This document shows, one piece after another, positions 1 through 7,338 of a DNA stretch of 64,000 nucleotides; the first letter of the stretch is position 1, and each line of letters begins with the position of its first letter. The notes under the pieces are model-generated. The model made no database searches, was not told the origin of the DNA, and saw nothing but the letters and a program-made list of their open reading frames with translations. This stretch comes from Methylobacterium sp. J-068 (lineage in GTDB: Bacteria; Pseudomonadota; Alphaproteobacteria; Rhizobiales; Beijerinckiaceae): contig NZ_JAKSXY010000095.1 in NCBI RefSeq assembly GCF_022829445.1, forward strand, positions 1-64,000. The letters run 5' to 3'. Made by a program: the position numbers and the translations under genes.

Positions 1-624
1 CAGCGCGAGGGTGACGATGCCCGTGTAGGTGATCATGAGGTGGAAGGGCAGGGCGAGCACGCCGGTGACGTTGTGGGCGTCGAGCCAGCCGCGCTGGGCC
101 GCCTTGTCCCGCCGGAAGGTGAAGAAGTCCGCGAAGATGCGCCGATGCGTGATCACGCCCGAGATCAGCGCCACCAGCATGATCATGGCGCAGAGGCCCA
201 CGATCCAGCGGCCGAGCACCGGCATCATCTGAAGCTCGTAATGGAAGCGGTACAGGAAATCGCCGCCCTGGGTGTCCCGCGCCGTGGTGGGCCGGCCCGT
301 CTCGACATCCAGCATCGCCTGCCGGATCGGCGATTCCAGGGTGTCCAGCCAGTAGACCCCGATCATCGGCCGGTCCGGCTGGGGCACCGAGACGAACCAC
401 GACATGGCCTTCGGCGCATGCGTCTTCAGATAGGCGATCCCGTGCTCGGCGGCCGGCGCCGGCTCGCTCGCCCCGGCGCGGAGTTCCGGGCGCATCCAGA
501 GCGAGATGTCGGTGCGGTAATAGGTGGCGGTGCCGGTGACGAAGACCGCGAACATCACCCAGCCGGTGACCAGCCCGGCCCAGGTGTGAAGCCAGGCCAT
601 GGACTGGCGGAACCCCTGCCTCAT
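1..624 (-). CDS. PepSY-associated transmembrane protein, partial (C-terminus lies beyond the left edge)
   Basis: This is the N-terminal 208 residues of an inner-membrane protein of the PepSY-associated TM helix (PiuB-like) family, often linked to iron or siderophore uptake and reduction. TM1 is at about residues 10-30 (LHTWAGLVTGW...), TM2 at about 139-160 ending ISGVITHRR, and TM3 at about 187-207. Conserved histidines occur in HTW, FHYEL, ITHRR and the later DAHN/PFH block, as expected for this family. The ATG at 624 overlaps the stop of the upstream DUF3649 gene as ATGA, so the two are translationally coupled. Family identity is confident; the iron role is inferred from family context. Confidence 0.85.
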   Translation of the reverse strand, partial: MRQGFRQSMAWLHTWAGLVTGWVMFAVFVTGTATYYRTDISLWMRPELRAGASEPAPAAEHGIAYLKTHAPKAMSWFVSVPQPDRPMIGVYWLDTLESPIRQAMLDVETGRPTTARDTQGGDFLYRFHYELQMMPVLGRWIVGLCAMIMLVALISGVITHRRIFADFFTFRRDKAAQRGWLDAHNVTGVLALPFHLMITYTGIVTLAL

Positions 625-959
625 GCCGGCGCCCCCGCCGGGCTGAGCGCCAGGGCGATCCAGAGGCCGAGCCCGAGCAGCGCGAGGGGCAGGGCGAGGC
701 CGATCGCGGCGCGGGTCAGCGTGCGCGCGGCAAAGACCCAGATCACCGCACCCGCGAGGATCGCGAAGCTCAGCAGGGTCGCGGTCGCGACCGCCTCGGA
801 GCGCACCATCGGCAGGGTCAGCGACAGGAAGGCGGTGGCGAGCGCGGCCACGCCATAGCCGCCGAAGGCCGCGAGCAGGACGCGTCCCGCCACCGCCGAA
901 CGATAGCGCCAGCCGCGCCTGATGCGGTCTCTCTCGATGAGGCCGGAAACGTCCGCCAC
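621..959 (-). CDS. DUF3649-like small inner-membrane protein
   Basis: This is a protein of about 112 residues with two or three hydrophobic segments (RVLLAAFGGYGVAALATAFL, then LLSFAILAGAVIWVFAART, then a C-terminal hydrophobic stretch). The motif around PMVRSEAVATATLLSF resembles DUF3649 proteins, which commonly sit beside PepSY-TM genes in iron-uptake clusters. I chose the GTG at 959, which has a GAGGG-like ribosome site upstream; the frame stays open to a TTG at 1007, so a longer form is possible. The stop overlaps the next gene's ATG by four bases, implying one operon. Function is unknown beyond this association. Confidence 0.7.
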   Translation of the reverse strand: MADVSGLIERDRIRRGWRYRSAVAGRVLLAAFGGYGVAALATAFLSLTLPMVRSEAVATATLLSFAILAGAVIWVFAARTLTRAAIGLALPLALLGLGLWIALALSPAGAPA

Positions 960-1088
960 GGGCAACACCCTCGATCCAAGAGCCGAACAGACAGGTACCG
1001 GCAGCAACCTGGCAGGATCAGCGCGGAGCAGATCCCGAAGGATCGAACCGGCACGAACCGAACACCATCCTGCCGGAGCCGGACGACA

Positions 1089-1100
1089 TCGCTATAGCGA
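1089..1100. promoter_or_regulatory. Perfect 12-bp palindrome upstream of the DUF3649/PepSY pair
   Basis: TCGCTATAGCGA is a perfect palindrome about 130 bp upstream of the GTG of the minus-strand membrane pair. It could be a repressor or activator site for that operon. I recognise no specific regulator; it does not match the Irr ICE box or a Fur box. Confidence 0.25.
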
Positions 1101-1337
1101 GCGTGGTCTTGGCGCCGCAAACGCTATGTTGTGGAATCATTCCAGGTTCATGCGCCCAGGTCCGAGCCGTGCTCCGTGCCCGCGGTCCGGGCATGGCCGG
1201 GAACGGGCGCTCCGCCAAGGGCGCTCTGCGAAGGGCGCGGCGGGATGGCGGCGGTGTCCGACGTTGCCTTTCGCCTCTTGGCGAGGCCGGTGGATTGCCG
1301 CCGCATGGCCTGCGACGCCCTGGCGCATCCGGGCACG

Positions 1338-1372
1338 TCGTGTCGACGGGACATCGTGTCGACGGGACATCG
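1338..1372. repeat. 16-bp tandem repeat, about 2.2 copies
   Basis: The unit TCGTGTCGACGGGACA occurs at 1338-1353 and again at 1354-1369, followed by TCG. It lies about 150 bp upstream of minC and contains two SalI-like GTCGAC palindromes. No function is evident. Confidence 0.7.
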
Positions 1373-1521
1373 GGCTCGCCCCGTCCCCCGAAACTTCCCT
1401 CGTGCTCCACCTTGCCCTGTGCCCCAGGGGCGCGGGTTCGGATAAGGTGACCGGCAGCACCCGCGCCCCGCACAGCCGCCCGCAAGCCGCGAACACCGCC
1501 CATCGTGGAAGACATCCCATC

Positions 1522-2226
1522 GTGACCGCAAGCTCCTCCCGTCCCCCGATCCGCTTTCGCGGCCGCTCGTTCATGGCCCTGGTGCTCGCCCCGGTTCTGC
1601 CCGTCTCCGACTGGCTCGACGACCTCGACGCGCTGGCGCGGCGCTCACCGGCCTTCTTCGTCGGCCGTCCCGTCATCCTCGACGTGGCGGGCCTCGGCCT
1701 CGACCGGGACGGGCTCGTGAACCTCGTGGCCGAACTCGCCGCCCGCGACGTCACCGTGATGGGCATCGAGGGGGCGAGCGCCGGACAGCTCGGGCGCGGC
1801 CTGCCGCCGCCCCCGGCCGGCGGGCGCCCGGTGGACGAGGTCACCATCCCGGACCCGGCGGTGGACGCGCCCGTAGTGCCGCCAGCCCCGGCCCCGTTCC
1901 GCTCCCTGATCGTCGACGCGCCGGTGCGCTCGGGCCAGACCATCCTGCATCTCGAGGGCGACATCACCGTGATGGGCTCGGTCGCCTCCGGCGCCGAGGT
2001 GATCGCGGGCGGCTCGCTCCACGTCTACGGCGCCCTGCGCGGCCGGGCCATCGCGGGGGCGGCCGGCAACCCGGAGGCGCGCATCACCTGCCGCCGGTTC
2101 GAGCCGGAACTCATCGCCATCGACGGTCTCTATCGCACCGCCGACGACCTCGGACCCGTGCAGCGCGGGCTGCCGGCCCAGGTCCGGCTCGAGGGGGATG
2201 CGATCAAGGTCGCGGGGCTGGAATAG
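1522..2226 (+). CDS. minC: Septum site-determining protein MinC
   Basis: MinC inhibits FtsZ polymerisation at cell poles together with MinD. The 234-residue protein has a variable N-terminal domain (about 1-105, with VILDVAGL and the usual MinC fold pattern), a proline-rich linker, and a C-terminal beta-helix domain from about residue 128. That domain carries ITVMGSVASGAEVIAGGSLHVYG, ALRGRAIAGAAG and the ending EPELIAIDGLYRTAD, all diagnostic for MinC. I chose the GTG at 1522 with GGAAG about 10 bases upstream; an ATG at 1573 is a less likely start. minD and minE do not follow: the next gene is convergent and overlaps the 3' end by 23 bp. Confidence 0.88.
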   Translation: MTASSSRPPIRFRGRSFMALVLAPVLPVSDWLDDLDALARRSPAFFVGRPVILDVAGLGLDRDGLVNLVAELAARDVTVMGIEGASAGQLGRGLPPPPAGGRPVDEVTIPDPAVDAPVVPPAPAPFRSLIVDAPVRSGQTILHLEGDITVMGSVASGAEVIAGGSLHVYGALRGRAIAGAAGNPEARITCRRFEPELIAIDGLYRTADDLGPVQRGLPAQVRLEGDAIKVAGLE

Positions 2227-3244
2227 GGAGGCGATCTGAGGTTCGGACCTCGTGCCGGACGTCCGGTGCGGGCCGAGACGTCACGCCGGAGGGCGGATCT
2301 GGGCTTCGCTCAGCCCGCGCCGCTTCCCTGCGGATCGCCGCCAGGGTGAGGTGGGCCGGCGGGCCCTCGCCCGTGAGTGCGAGCCGGTCCGTGCCGGTGG
2401 CCAGCAGCAGGGCCAGCGCCTCGCGCAACGACGCCTCGGCGCGGATCGCGGGCGCATCTCCGGCGGCGCCCGGAACCGCCAGCGTTCCGGCGGCGATGAG
2501 GGCGAGGCGCCGCAGCGCCCGGTCCTGGCCGACGAAGCCGGCCACGAAGGCATCCGCCGGGTCGGCGAGGAGGCGCTCCGGCGTGTCGGCCTGGACGATG
2601 CGGCCCGCGCGCATGAGCACGACGCGGTTGCCCATCCGCATCGCCTCGTCGATGTCGTGGGTGACGATCAGCACGGTCTTGGAAAGGCGCCGCAGGATGG
2701 CGCCGATCTCCCCCTGCAGGCGGTCGCGGGCGAGCGGGTCCACCGCGCCGAAGGGCTCGTCCATGAGGAGGACCGGCGGGTCGGCGGCGAGCGCCCGGGC
2801 GACGCCGACGCGCTGGCGCTGGCCGCCGGAAAGTTCGTGCGGGCGCCGCCGGCGGTACTGGGTGGGATCGAGCCCGACGAGGTCCAGCATGGCATCGACG
2901 CGCTCGGCGATCCGCGTCCGCTTCCAGCCGAGGAGCCCCGGCACGGTGCCGACATTCTCCGCGACGGTGCGGTGGGGAAACAGGCCGACGCCCTGGAGCA
3001 CGTAGCCGATGCGCCGGCGCAAGGCCACGGGATCGCCCCGGCTCACGTCCGCGCCGGCCACCAGGACCCGGCCCGAATCCGGCTCCACCAGCCGGTTGAC
3101 CATGCGCAGGGTGGTGGACTTGCCGCAGCCCGACGGGCCGATCAGGGCGCAGATGCTGCCCTCGGCCACCCGGAGGTCGAGGCCGTCGACGGCGGGGCCG
3201 TCCGCGCCGGGAAAGCGCTTGGCGACGCCCTCGAGGCGGATCAC
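2204..3244 (-). CDS. Glycine betaine/osmoprotectant-type ABC transporter ATP-binding protein
   Basis: This 346-residue ATPase belongs to the ProV/OpuCA branch. Walker A is GPSGCGKST at about residues 36-44, followed by TLRMVNRLVEPDSG, which is typical of the osmoprotectant branch. The signature is [15 protein letters not shown], Walker B VLLMDEPFGAVDPL and the switch His VTHDIDEAM. The region after about residue 245 resembles a degenerate CBS-type tail rather than paired CBS domains. The GTG at 3244 gives the start VIRLEG. No permease or binding-protein gene is adjacent, so its partners lie elsewhere. The 3' end overlaps minC convergently. Substrate specificity is inferred only. Confidence 0.82.
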   Translation of the reverse strand: MIRLEGVAKRFPGADGPAVDGLDLRVAEGSICALIGPSGCGKSTTLRMVNRLVEPDSGRVLVAGADVSRGDPVALRRRIGYVLQGVGLFPHRTVAENVGTVPGLLGWKRTRIAERVDAMLDLVGLDPTQYRRRRPHELSGGQRQRVGVARALAADPPVLLMDEPFGAVDPLARDRLQGEIGAILRRLSKTVLIVTHDIDEAMRMGNRVVLMRAGRIVQADTPERLLADPADAFVAGFVGQDRALRRLALIAAGTLAVPGAAGDAPAIRAEASLREALALLLATGTDRLALTGEGPPAHLTLAAIRREAARAERSPDPPSGVTSRPAPDVRHEVRTSDRLPIPAPRP

Positions 3245-3278
3245 GGGAGCGGCTCGGGCCGGGGCCTTTCGCGGTGCC

Positions 3279-3560
3279 TCAGCAGCCTTTGCAGATCGAG
3301 CCCATGGTGGTGCGCATCTTGTTGTCCCAGGCCTTGTCGCGGGCCGCCGCCGCGCGCTGGGCCTTGGCCATGTCGACCTCGGTCGAGGCCCGCGTGTAGG
3401 GCGCCTTGCCCCGGTCGCCGCCGCCCGGCGGCTTCGTGACGCCCGTGGCGGTGATGCTGCGCGGAACGGGCGCGCCCGGCGTACCGGGGCTCGGCTGCGC
3501 CAGGACCGGCGCGGTGCCGAGGAGGAGGGCCAGGGCGGAGGCGGCAACGATGCGGGACAT
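3279..3560 (-). CDS. Small secreted protein of unknown function
   Basis: This protein of 93 residues has a clear signal peptide (MSRIVAASALALLLGTAPVLAQ, cleavage after about residue 22). A proline- and glycine-rich low-complexity stretch follows, then a charged helix (VDMAKAQRAAAARDKAWDNKMR) and a C-terminal CKGC. The two C-terminal cysteines could form a disulphide or bind metal. The frame stays open upstream, but the signal peptide fixes the start at 3560. It is transcribed toward the ABC ATPase with about 34 bp between them, so co-transcription is possible. I recognise no family. Confidence 0.7.
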   Translation of the reverse strand: MSRIVAASALALLLGTAPVLAQPSPGTPGAPVPRSITATGVTKPPGGGDRGKAPYTRASTEVDMAKAQRAAAARDKAWDNKMRTTMGSICKGC

Positions 3561-3743
3561 GAGGCGGACAATCCCCGACAGGGTTCGACGATGCGGCGAG
3601 GCGATGCTGTCGCGGCGCCCCGTTTCACGCAACCCTATGACGGGCCGTGGTGAAAAATATGGCGCCTCGGCCATTGTACGGATGGGAGACCGCTGGGTCG
3701 GGTGCCAAACGGCACGCGGCCGGAGGCTGTCTCCGCTCCCGCC

Positions 3744-4064
3744 TCAGGAGTTGCTGAGGAAACCGATGCGCTCGCGGCCCGGCTGGCCGATCCAGAGCAG
3801 CATGGCGCCGATGACCAGGGCGACGAGGGCGGCGGGCGCCAGGGTCAGGGGCAGGACGAGGATCTTCCACAGCCAGGGGGCCACGCCCTCGACGCTGCCC
3901 TGGAGGGCGCTCGCCTTGTCCTTGAACAGCGTGAAGGCGAGGTCGCTGACGCTGGTGACGCGCAGGCCGTTATTCGCGATGGAGCGGGCGCCGTCATAGA
4001 CGAGGCAGACGAAGCCGCCCGCGAGGAAGACGAGGCCGAGGAAGCGGCTGAGGAAACGGACCAT
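3744..4064 (-). CDS. Small integral membrane protein of unknown function
   Basis: This 106-residue protein has two predicted TM helices, at about residues 4-24 (FLSRFLGLVFLAGGFVCLVYDG) and 67-93 (ILVLPLTLAPAALVALVIGAMLLWIG). Between them is a soluble loop with SVSDLAFTLFKDKASALQGSVEGVAPWLW. Loops of this kind are common in conserved hypothetical proteins of Rhizobiales. The ATG at 4064 begins directly at the first TM helix; the longer frame upstream is arginine-rich and unlikely to be coding. It is divergent from the HAD gene. Confidence 0.7.
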   Translation of the reverse strand: MVRFLSRFLGLVFLAGGFVCLVYDGARSIANNGLRVTSVSDLAFTLFKDKASALQGSVEGVAPWLWKILVLPLTLAPAALVALVIGAMLLWIGQPGRERIGFLSNS

Positions 4065-4240
4065 CGCACCCGATCGCACCCGCCGGCAGCAGCGCCGGCC
4101 CGAGAGGCGTGAGTAGGAGCGCGCGCCGGCCGGCGCAAGCGGGGGCTCGCAGCTGGTTCTCGCGCGAAAGGGAGCCATATCCGGCGCGGGGGGTGGGGGC
4201 GTGCCCGGCCCCGACCCGAACGCGAGACTGTTTCCCGGAT

Positions 4241-4957
4241 ATGCGCGACGCTTCCACCCGCCTCGACCCGCAACCCCGGCCCGGCGACACCGCGCCGGCC
4301 CTCGCCCTGGTCATCTTCGACTGCGACGGGGTGCTCGTCGACAGCGAGCCGATCAGCCTCGCCCGGCTCACCGCCGGCCTGAACCGCATCGGCGTGCCGA
4401 TCGACGTCGAGACGGTGCGGGCGCGCTTCGCCGGCACCTCCATGGTCTCGATCATGGAGCACATCGCGCGCGATTACGGCGTCGCGGCGCCCGAGGGCTT
4501 CGTCGACGCCGTGAAGACCGACACCCTGCAGGCCTTCGACGCGGAGTTGCGCGCGATGGCCGGCGTCGCCGAGGCGGTGGCCGCCCTCGGCCTGCCCTCC
4601 TGCGTCGCCTCCAGCAGCGACCCCGTGCGCCTGCGCCACTCCCTCGGGCTGACCGGGCTGCTGCCGCTGTTCGAGGGGCGGATCTTCTCCTCGTCCATGG
4701 TCGCGCGCGGCAAGCCGGCGCCGGACCTGTTCCTGCACGCCGCCGCCGCGATGGGCGCCGCGCCCGCGGCCTGCGTCGTGATCGAGGACAGCGTGCCCGG
4801 CGTCACGGCGGCGCGCGCCGCCGGCATGCGCGTCGTCGGCTTCAGCGGCGGCGGCCATTGGGGACACGACCCGGCGGCGGCCGACCTGACGCGGGCCGGC
4901 GCGTCCCAGGTCTTTCGCGATTATCGCGACCTGGCGGCCGTCATCGCGGCCGCCTGA
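4241..4957 (+). CDS. HAD-superfamily hydrolase (beta-phosphoglucomutase/phosphatase-like)
   Basis: This 238-residue cytosolic protein is of HAD subfamily IA. Motif I is IFDCDGVLVDSE with nucleophile Asp27 and acid/base Asp29. Motif II is CVASSSDP, motif III the Lys in GKPAPDLF, and motif IV VIEDSVPGVTAARAAGM. A helical cap lies between motifs I and II. The phosphorylated substrate cannot be told from sequence: sugar phosphates, phosphoglycolate-like compounds or 6-phosphogluconate are all possible. The ATG at 4241 was chosen because the frame upstream is arginine- and proline-rich with no family features. It stands alone, divergent from the small membrane gene. Confidence 0.85.
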   Translation: MRDASTRLDPQPRPGDTAPALALVIFDCDGVLVDSEPISLARLTAGLNRIGVPIDVETVRARFAGTSMVSIMEHIARDYGVAAPEGFVDAVKTDTLQAFDAELRAMAGVAEAVAALGLPSCVASSSDPVRLRHSLGLTGLLPLFEGRIFSSSMVARGKPAPDLFLHAAAAMGAAPAACVVIEDSVPGVTAARAAGMRVVGFSGGGHWGHDPAAADLTRAGASQVFRDYRDLAAVIAAA

Positions 4958-5370
4958 GGCGCCGGCGAAGGACGCATGCGTGCGCGGAGCTGAGCGGGGC
5001 CGTTCCTGCTCGGCTTCGACTGGAATTCGAAAGATCGATCCGTTGACGAAAGGCGATGCGAACAGCATCTTGAAGACGTTCGGTGGCGCCAGGGCGCGCC
5101 GCCGAACCGCGGTGATTTGAAGTGTGTAGCTTGCGCCGCGTCACCAAACGCTAAAGCACCGCGATGCGCGCGCGCCTCGTGGTCCTTCCCGGAAAGGATG
5201 ACTTGCCGTGACTGATCTCGCCGTGATCGATTTCGCCACAGCTGACGTGACCGTCAGCCAGACGATCCCGAGCCTCCGGTCCCAAGGCGGTTGCTGTCGA
5301 CGCTGACGACCCCGTCACGTCCCGCCGTCAGACCTTCGCCGGCCCCGGGCCGGTCACCGGAGTTTCCCGC
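4958..5370. other. Intergenic region of about 410 bp carrying a candidate short ORF
   Basis: This lies between the HAD gene and the 114-residue hypothetical. Its first half is unremarkable, with a slightly AT-richer patch near 5020-5150. Its second half holds the short ORF at 5208-5306, which has a strong ribosome site. Confidence 0.4.
5208..5306 (+). CDS. Candidate 32-residue ORF ending in Cys-Cys-Arg-Arg
   Basis: This ORF has a GTG start with a strong purine-rich ribosome site, GGAAAGGA at 5191-5198, nine bases upstream. It begins MTDLAVIDFATADVT and ends SLRSQGGCCRR, using the cysteine codons TGC TGT next to arginine codons CGA CGC. The same CCRR codon pattern ends the very short ORF before ssuB (14743-14787). 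The gap to the next gene is 64 bp. It could be a small protein or a leader peptide. No homology could be tested. Confidence 0.4.
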   Translation: MTDLAVIDFATADVTVSQTIPSLRSQGGCCRR

Positions 5371-5715
5371 ATGCCCCACCTTCACACCGACGCCACCGAA
5401 CGGGCGCTGAACCGCCTGCACGCAGCCCCCGACTTCGCCGATCATCACGCGGCGCGCGCCCGCAATCGCCTGCACGCCGAGCCGGCCCCGCCGCGCATCA
5501 TCGAGATCGGCGAGGTCGCGGCCGGCATCGCCGTGCCGGAGCCCGGCGGCGTGCGCTTCTTCTCCTCGAACCGCGACTTCGATCCCCTCGACGGCACGGT
5601 CTTCCGCAGCGTCGAGCAGGCGGCCCGCGCGGCGCGCGAGCGGTTCCGTGGCCGGACCCGTCCGGGACCCGGGGCGCGTCGTCACGCGGCCGGAGCCCGG
5701 CTTCGGGCCGTGTAG
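5371..5715 (+). CDS. Conserved-looking hypothetical protein
   Basis: This 114-residue soluble protein has no signal peptide. Its charged, alanine-rich N-terminal half (ALNRLHAAPDFADHHAARARNRLHAE) contains a repeated NRLHA motif. The central part (IIEIGEVAAGIAVPEPGGVRFFSSNRDFDPLDG) looks folded. The C-terminus is rich in arginine. Codon use favours this frame over the antisense. The distinctive block VRFFSSNRDFDPLDG suggests a conserved short family, but I cannot name it. It ends four bases before the convergent tenA gene. Confidence 0.6.
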   Translation: MPHLHTDATERALNRLHAAPDFADHHAARARNRLHAEPAPPRIIEIGEVAAGIAVPEPGGVRFFSSNRDFDPLDGTVFRSVEQAARAARERFRGRTRPGPGARRHAAGARLRAV

Positions 5716-5718
5716 CGG

Positions 5719-6387
5719 TCAGACCGGCCAGGCCGCGTCGCGGTAAGCGCCGTCCCAGAACAGGTATTCGAGGCGCGTCGCCTGGGTGTAGGCGCGGTGC
5801 ATCCGCGCCCGCACGTCCGGCGAGGCGCGCCCCGCCGCCTCATCGGTCGCCGCGATCATGGCGGCGACGGCGTTCGCGAAATCCTCGCCCGCATAAGTGT
5901 CGATCCAGGCCCGGTACGGGTTGTCGGTCCGCGCCCGCGAAAAGATGTCCCGGCCGATCTCCGCGTAGATCCAGAAGCAGGGCAGCAGCGCGCCGAGCAC
6001 CACCTCGTACGGCTCCGCGTAGGCCGTGGCGATGAGATAGGCGACGTAGTGGTCGCAGGGGGGCGAGAGCGGGGTGGCCCCGAAGGTCGCGGCGTCGATG
6101 CCGTAATCGCGGAAGAATCCGCCGTGCAGGGAGCGCTCCACCACGATGGCGGTCTCGGCGGCGCGGGCGAACTGCACCATCCGGTCTGGGTCCGGCGCCT
6201 TCGCGGCGGCGAGCGCCAGGGCGCGGCCGAAGCCTACGAGGTAATGCGCGTCCTGCACGATGTAGTGGAGGAAGCGCGTCCGCGCGAGGGAGCCGTCCGC
6301 GAGTTCGGCGTTGAACGGCATGGTGCGGATCGCCTCGTAGGCCTCCGCGTTGCGGGCCCAGGCCTCGGCGGAGAAGGTGTCGGTCAC
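5719..6387 (-). CDS. tenA: TenA-family thiaminase II / aminopyrimidine aminohydrolase
   Basis: TenA hydrolyses aminopyrimidine breakdown products of thiamine so they can be salvaged. At 222 residues it is full length. It shows the haem-oxygenase-like helical fold pattern FLHYIVQDAHYLVGFGRALA with Asp46, the cysteine nucleophile candidate Cys137 in LGALLPCFWIYAEIG, and Glu207 in TRLEYLFWD near the C-terminus. All are expected in the TenA_C class. Its ATG overlaps the stop of the aldose-epimerase-like gene as ATGA, so the two are co-transcribed. No TPP riboswitch is visible upstream of the pair. Confidence 0.88.
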   Translation of the reverse strand: MTDTFSAEAWARNAEAYEAIRTMPFNAELADGSLARTRFLHYIVQDAHYLVGFGRALALAAAKAPDPDRMVQFARAAETAIVVERSLHGGFFRDYGIDAATFGATPLSPPCDHYVAYLIATAYAEPYEVVLGALLPCFWIYAEIGRDIFSRARTDNPYRAWIDTYAGEDFANAVAAMIAATDEAAGRASPDVRARMHRAYTQATRLEYLFWDGAYRDAAWPV

Positions 6388-7289
6388 GCCTGAATCTCTC
6401 CGTCGTGAAGGTCCTGCTCATAGGACAGGGTGACGCCGTGGCGCGCCTGGGCGCCGGGCGCCAGCAGGCGCTGCGAATCCCGCTGCGTCAGGTCGCCCGA
6501 AAACCCCGCCCAGTCGGCGTGGCCGGTCCAGCATTCGAGGGAGAGGAAGGGGGCCGTCGGCTTCGTCCAGACGGCGAGGTGGGGGAAGTCCGAGACCGCG
6601 AGGCGGATGGCGTCGCCGCCGGGACCGGTGAAGCACATCCAGTCGCTCGCCGCGTCCCGGAACACCAGCGCCTCGGTGAAGATCGCGGGGTCGAGGGGCA
6701 GGGTCGCTCCGTCCAGGGGAACCGGCCGCTCGGTGCGCAGGAGCAGGCCGCCGGCTCCCACCTCCGGCGCGAAGGGGCGCTCGGGATGCGCGAACCGCAC
6801 CGCATAGCCGCCGCCCGCCGCGCGGGTGCCGCCGGCGAAGGGCCAGGGGAAGGCCGGGTGGAAGCCGAGCCCGTAGGGCAGGGGCACGGAATCGGTGTTC
6901 TCGATTCCGATCTCGAAGTCGAGCCGGCCGGGGCCGACCCGCGCGGTGATGTCGAGGCGGAAGGCGTAAGGGTAGTGCGCGCGGGTCTCCAGGCTGTCGG
7001 TGAGGCGCAGGCTCACGCTGTCCTCGGCTCGCGCGATCACCGTGAAGGGCAGGTCGCGGGCAAAGCCGTGCTGCGGCATCGGGTAGGCCCGGCCGTCCAC
7101 ATGCACCGCGCCGCCCGTGGAGGCCCCGACGACCGGAAACAGCCAGGGCGCGTGCCGGTCCCAGTGCGCGGGATCGCCGCCCCAGAGGCATTCGCGGTCC
7201 GCCACCTGCCAGGAGACGGGCTCGGCGCCGTCGACCGCGATGACGGCCCGCGTGCCGTCCCCGGCGCTGATCGTGATCCGTTCGCCCAT
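6384..7289 (-). CDS. Aldose 1-epimerase-family protein (LacX-like)
   Basis: This 301-residue protein has the galactose mutarotase-like beta-sandwich fold of the LacX/YeaD type. Recognisable pieces are ECLWGGDPAHW, APWLFPVVGAS, YPMPQHGFARDLPF (the catalytic-site histidine region), GLGFHPAFPWPF, and the C-terminal WTKPTAPFLSLECWTGHAD with the catalytic Glu region. It probably interconverts anomers of a sugar or binds a sugar phosphate; the substrate is not predictable. It is the first gene of a two-gene unit, with its stop overlapping the start of tenA by four bases. Confidence 0.83.
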   Translation of the reverse strand: MGERITISAGDGTRAVIAVDGAEPVSWQVADRECLWGGDPAHWDRHAPWLFPVVGASTGGAVHVDGRAYPMPQHGFARDLPFTVIARAEDSVSLRLTDSLETRAHYPYAFRLDITARVGPGRLDFEIGIENTDSVPLPYGLGFHPAFPWPFAGGTRAAGGGYAVRFAHPERPFAPEVGAGGLLLRTERPVPLDGATLPLDPAIFTEALVFRDAASDWMCFTGPGGDAIRLAVSDFPHLAVWTKPTAPFLSLECWTGHADWAGFSGDLTQRDSQRLLAPGAQARHGVTLSYEQDLHDGEIQA

Positions 7290-7338
7290 CGGGTCCTGTC
7301 GTCCGGCTGGCCGCCCTTCCGGGACGGCGGGAGAGGGA

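Larger units (their letters stand above)
1008..1521. other. Intergenic region of about 510 bp with a short tandem repeat and a palindrome
   Basis: This separates the minus-strand membrane pair from minC. Open frames here lack credible starts and family features. It holds the palindrome at 1089-1100 and a 16-bp tandem repeat at 1338-1372 (unit TCGTGTCGACGGGACA, two full copies plus the start of a third). I see no convincing promoter. Confidence 0.4.

Noticed and set aside
7290..7338. TPP riboswitch expected before the tenA unit
   Set aside because: The gap upstream of the epimerase-like gene is too short and lacks THI-box consensus; none is seen elsewhere.
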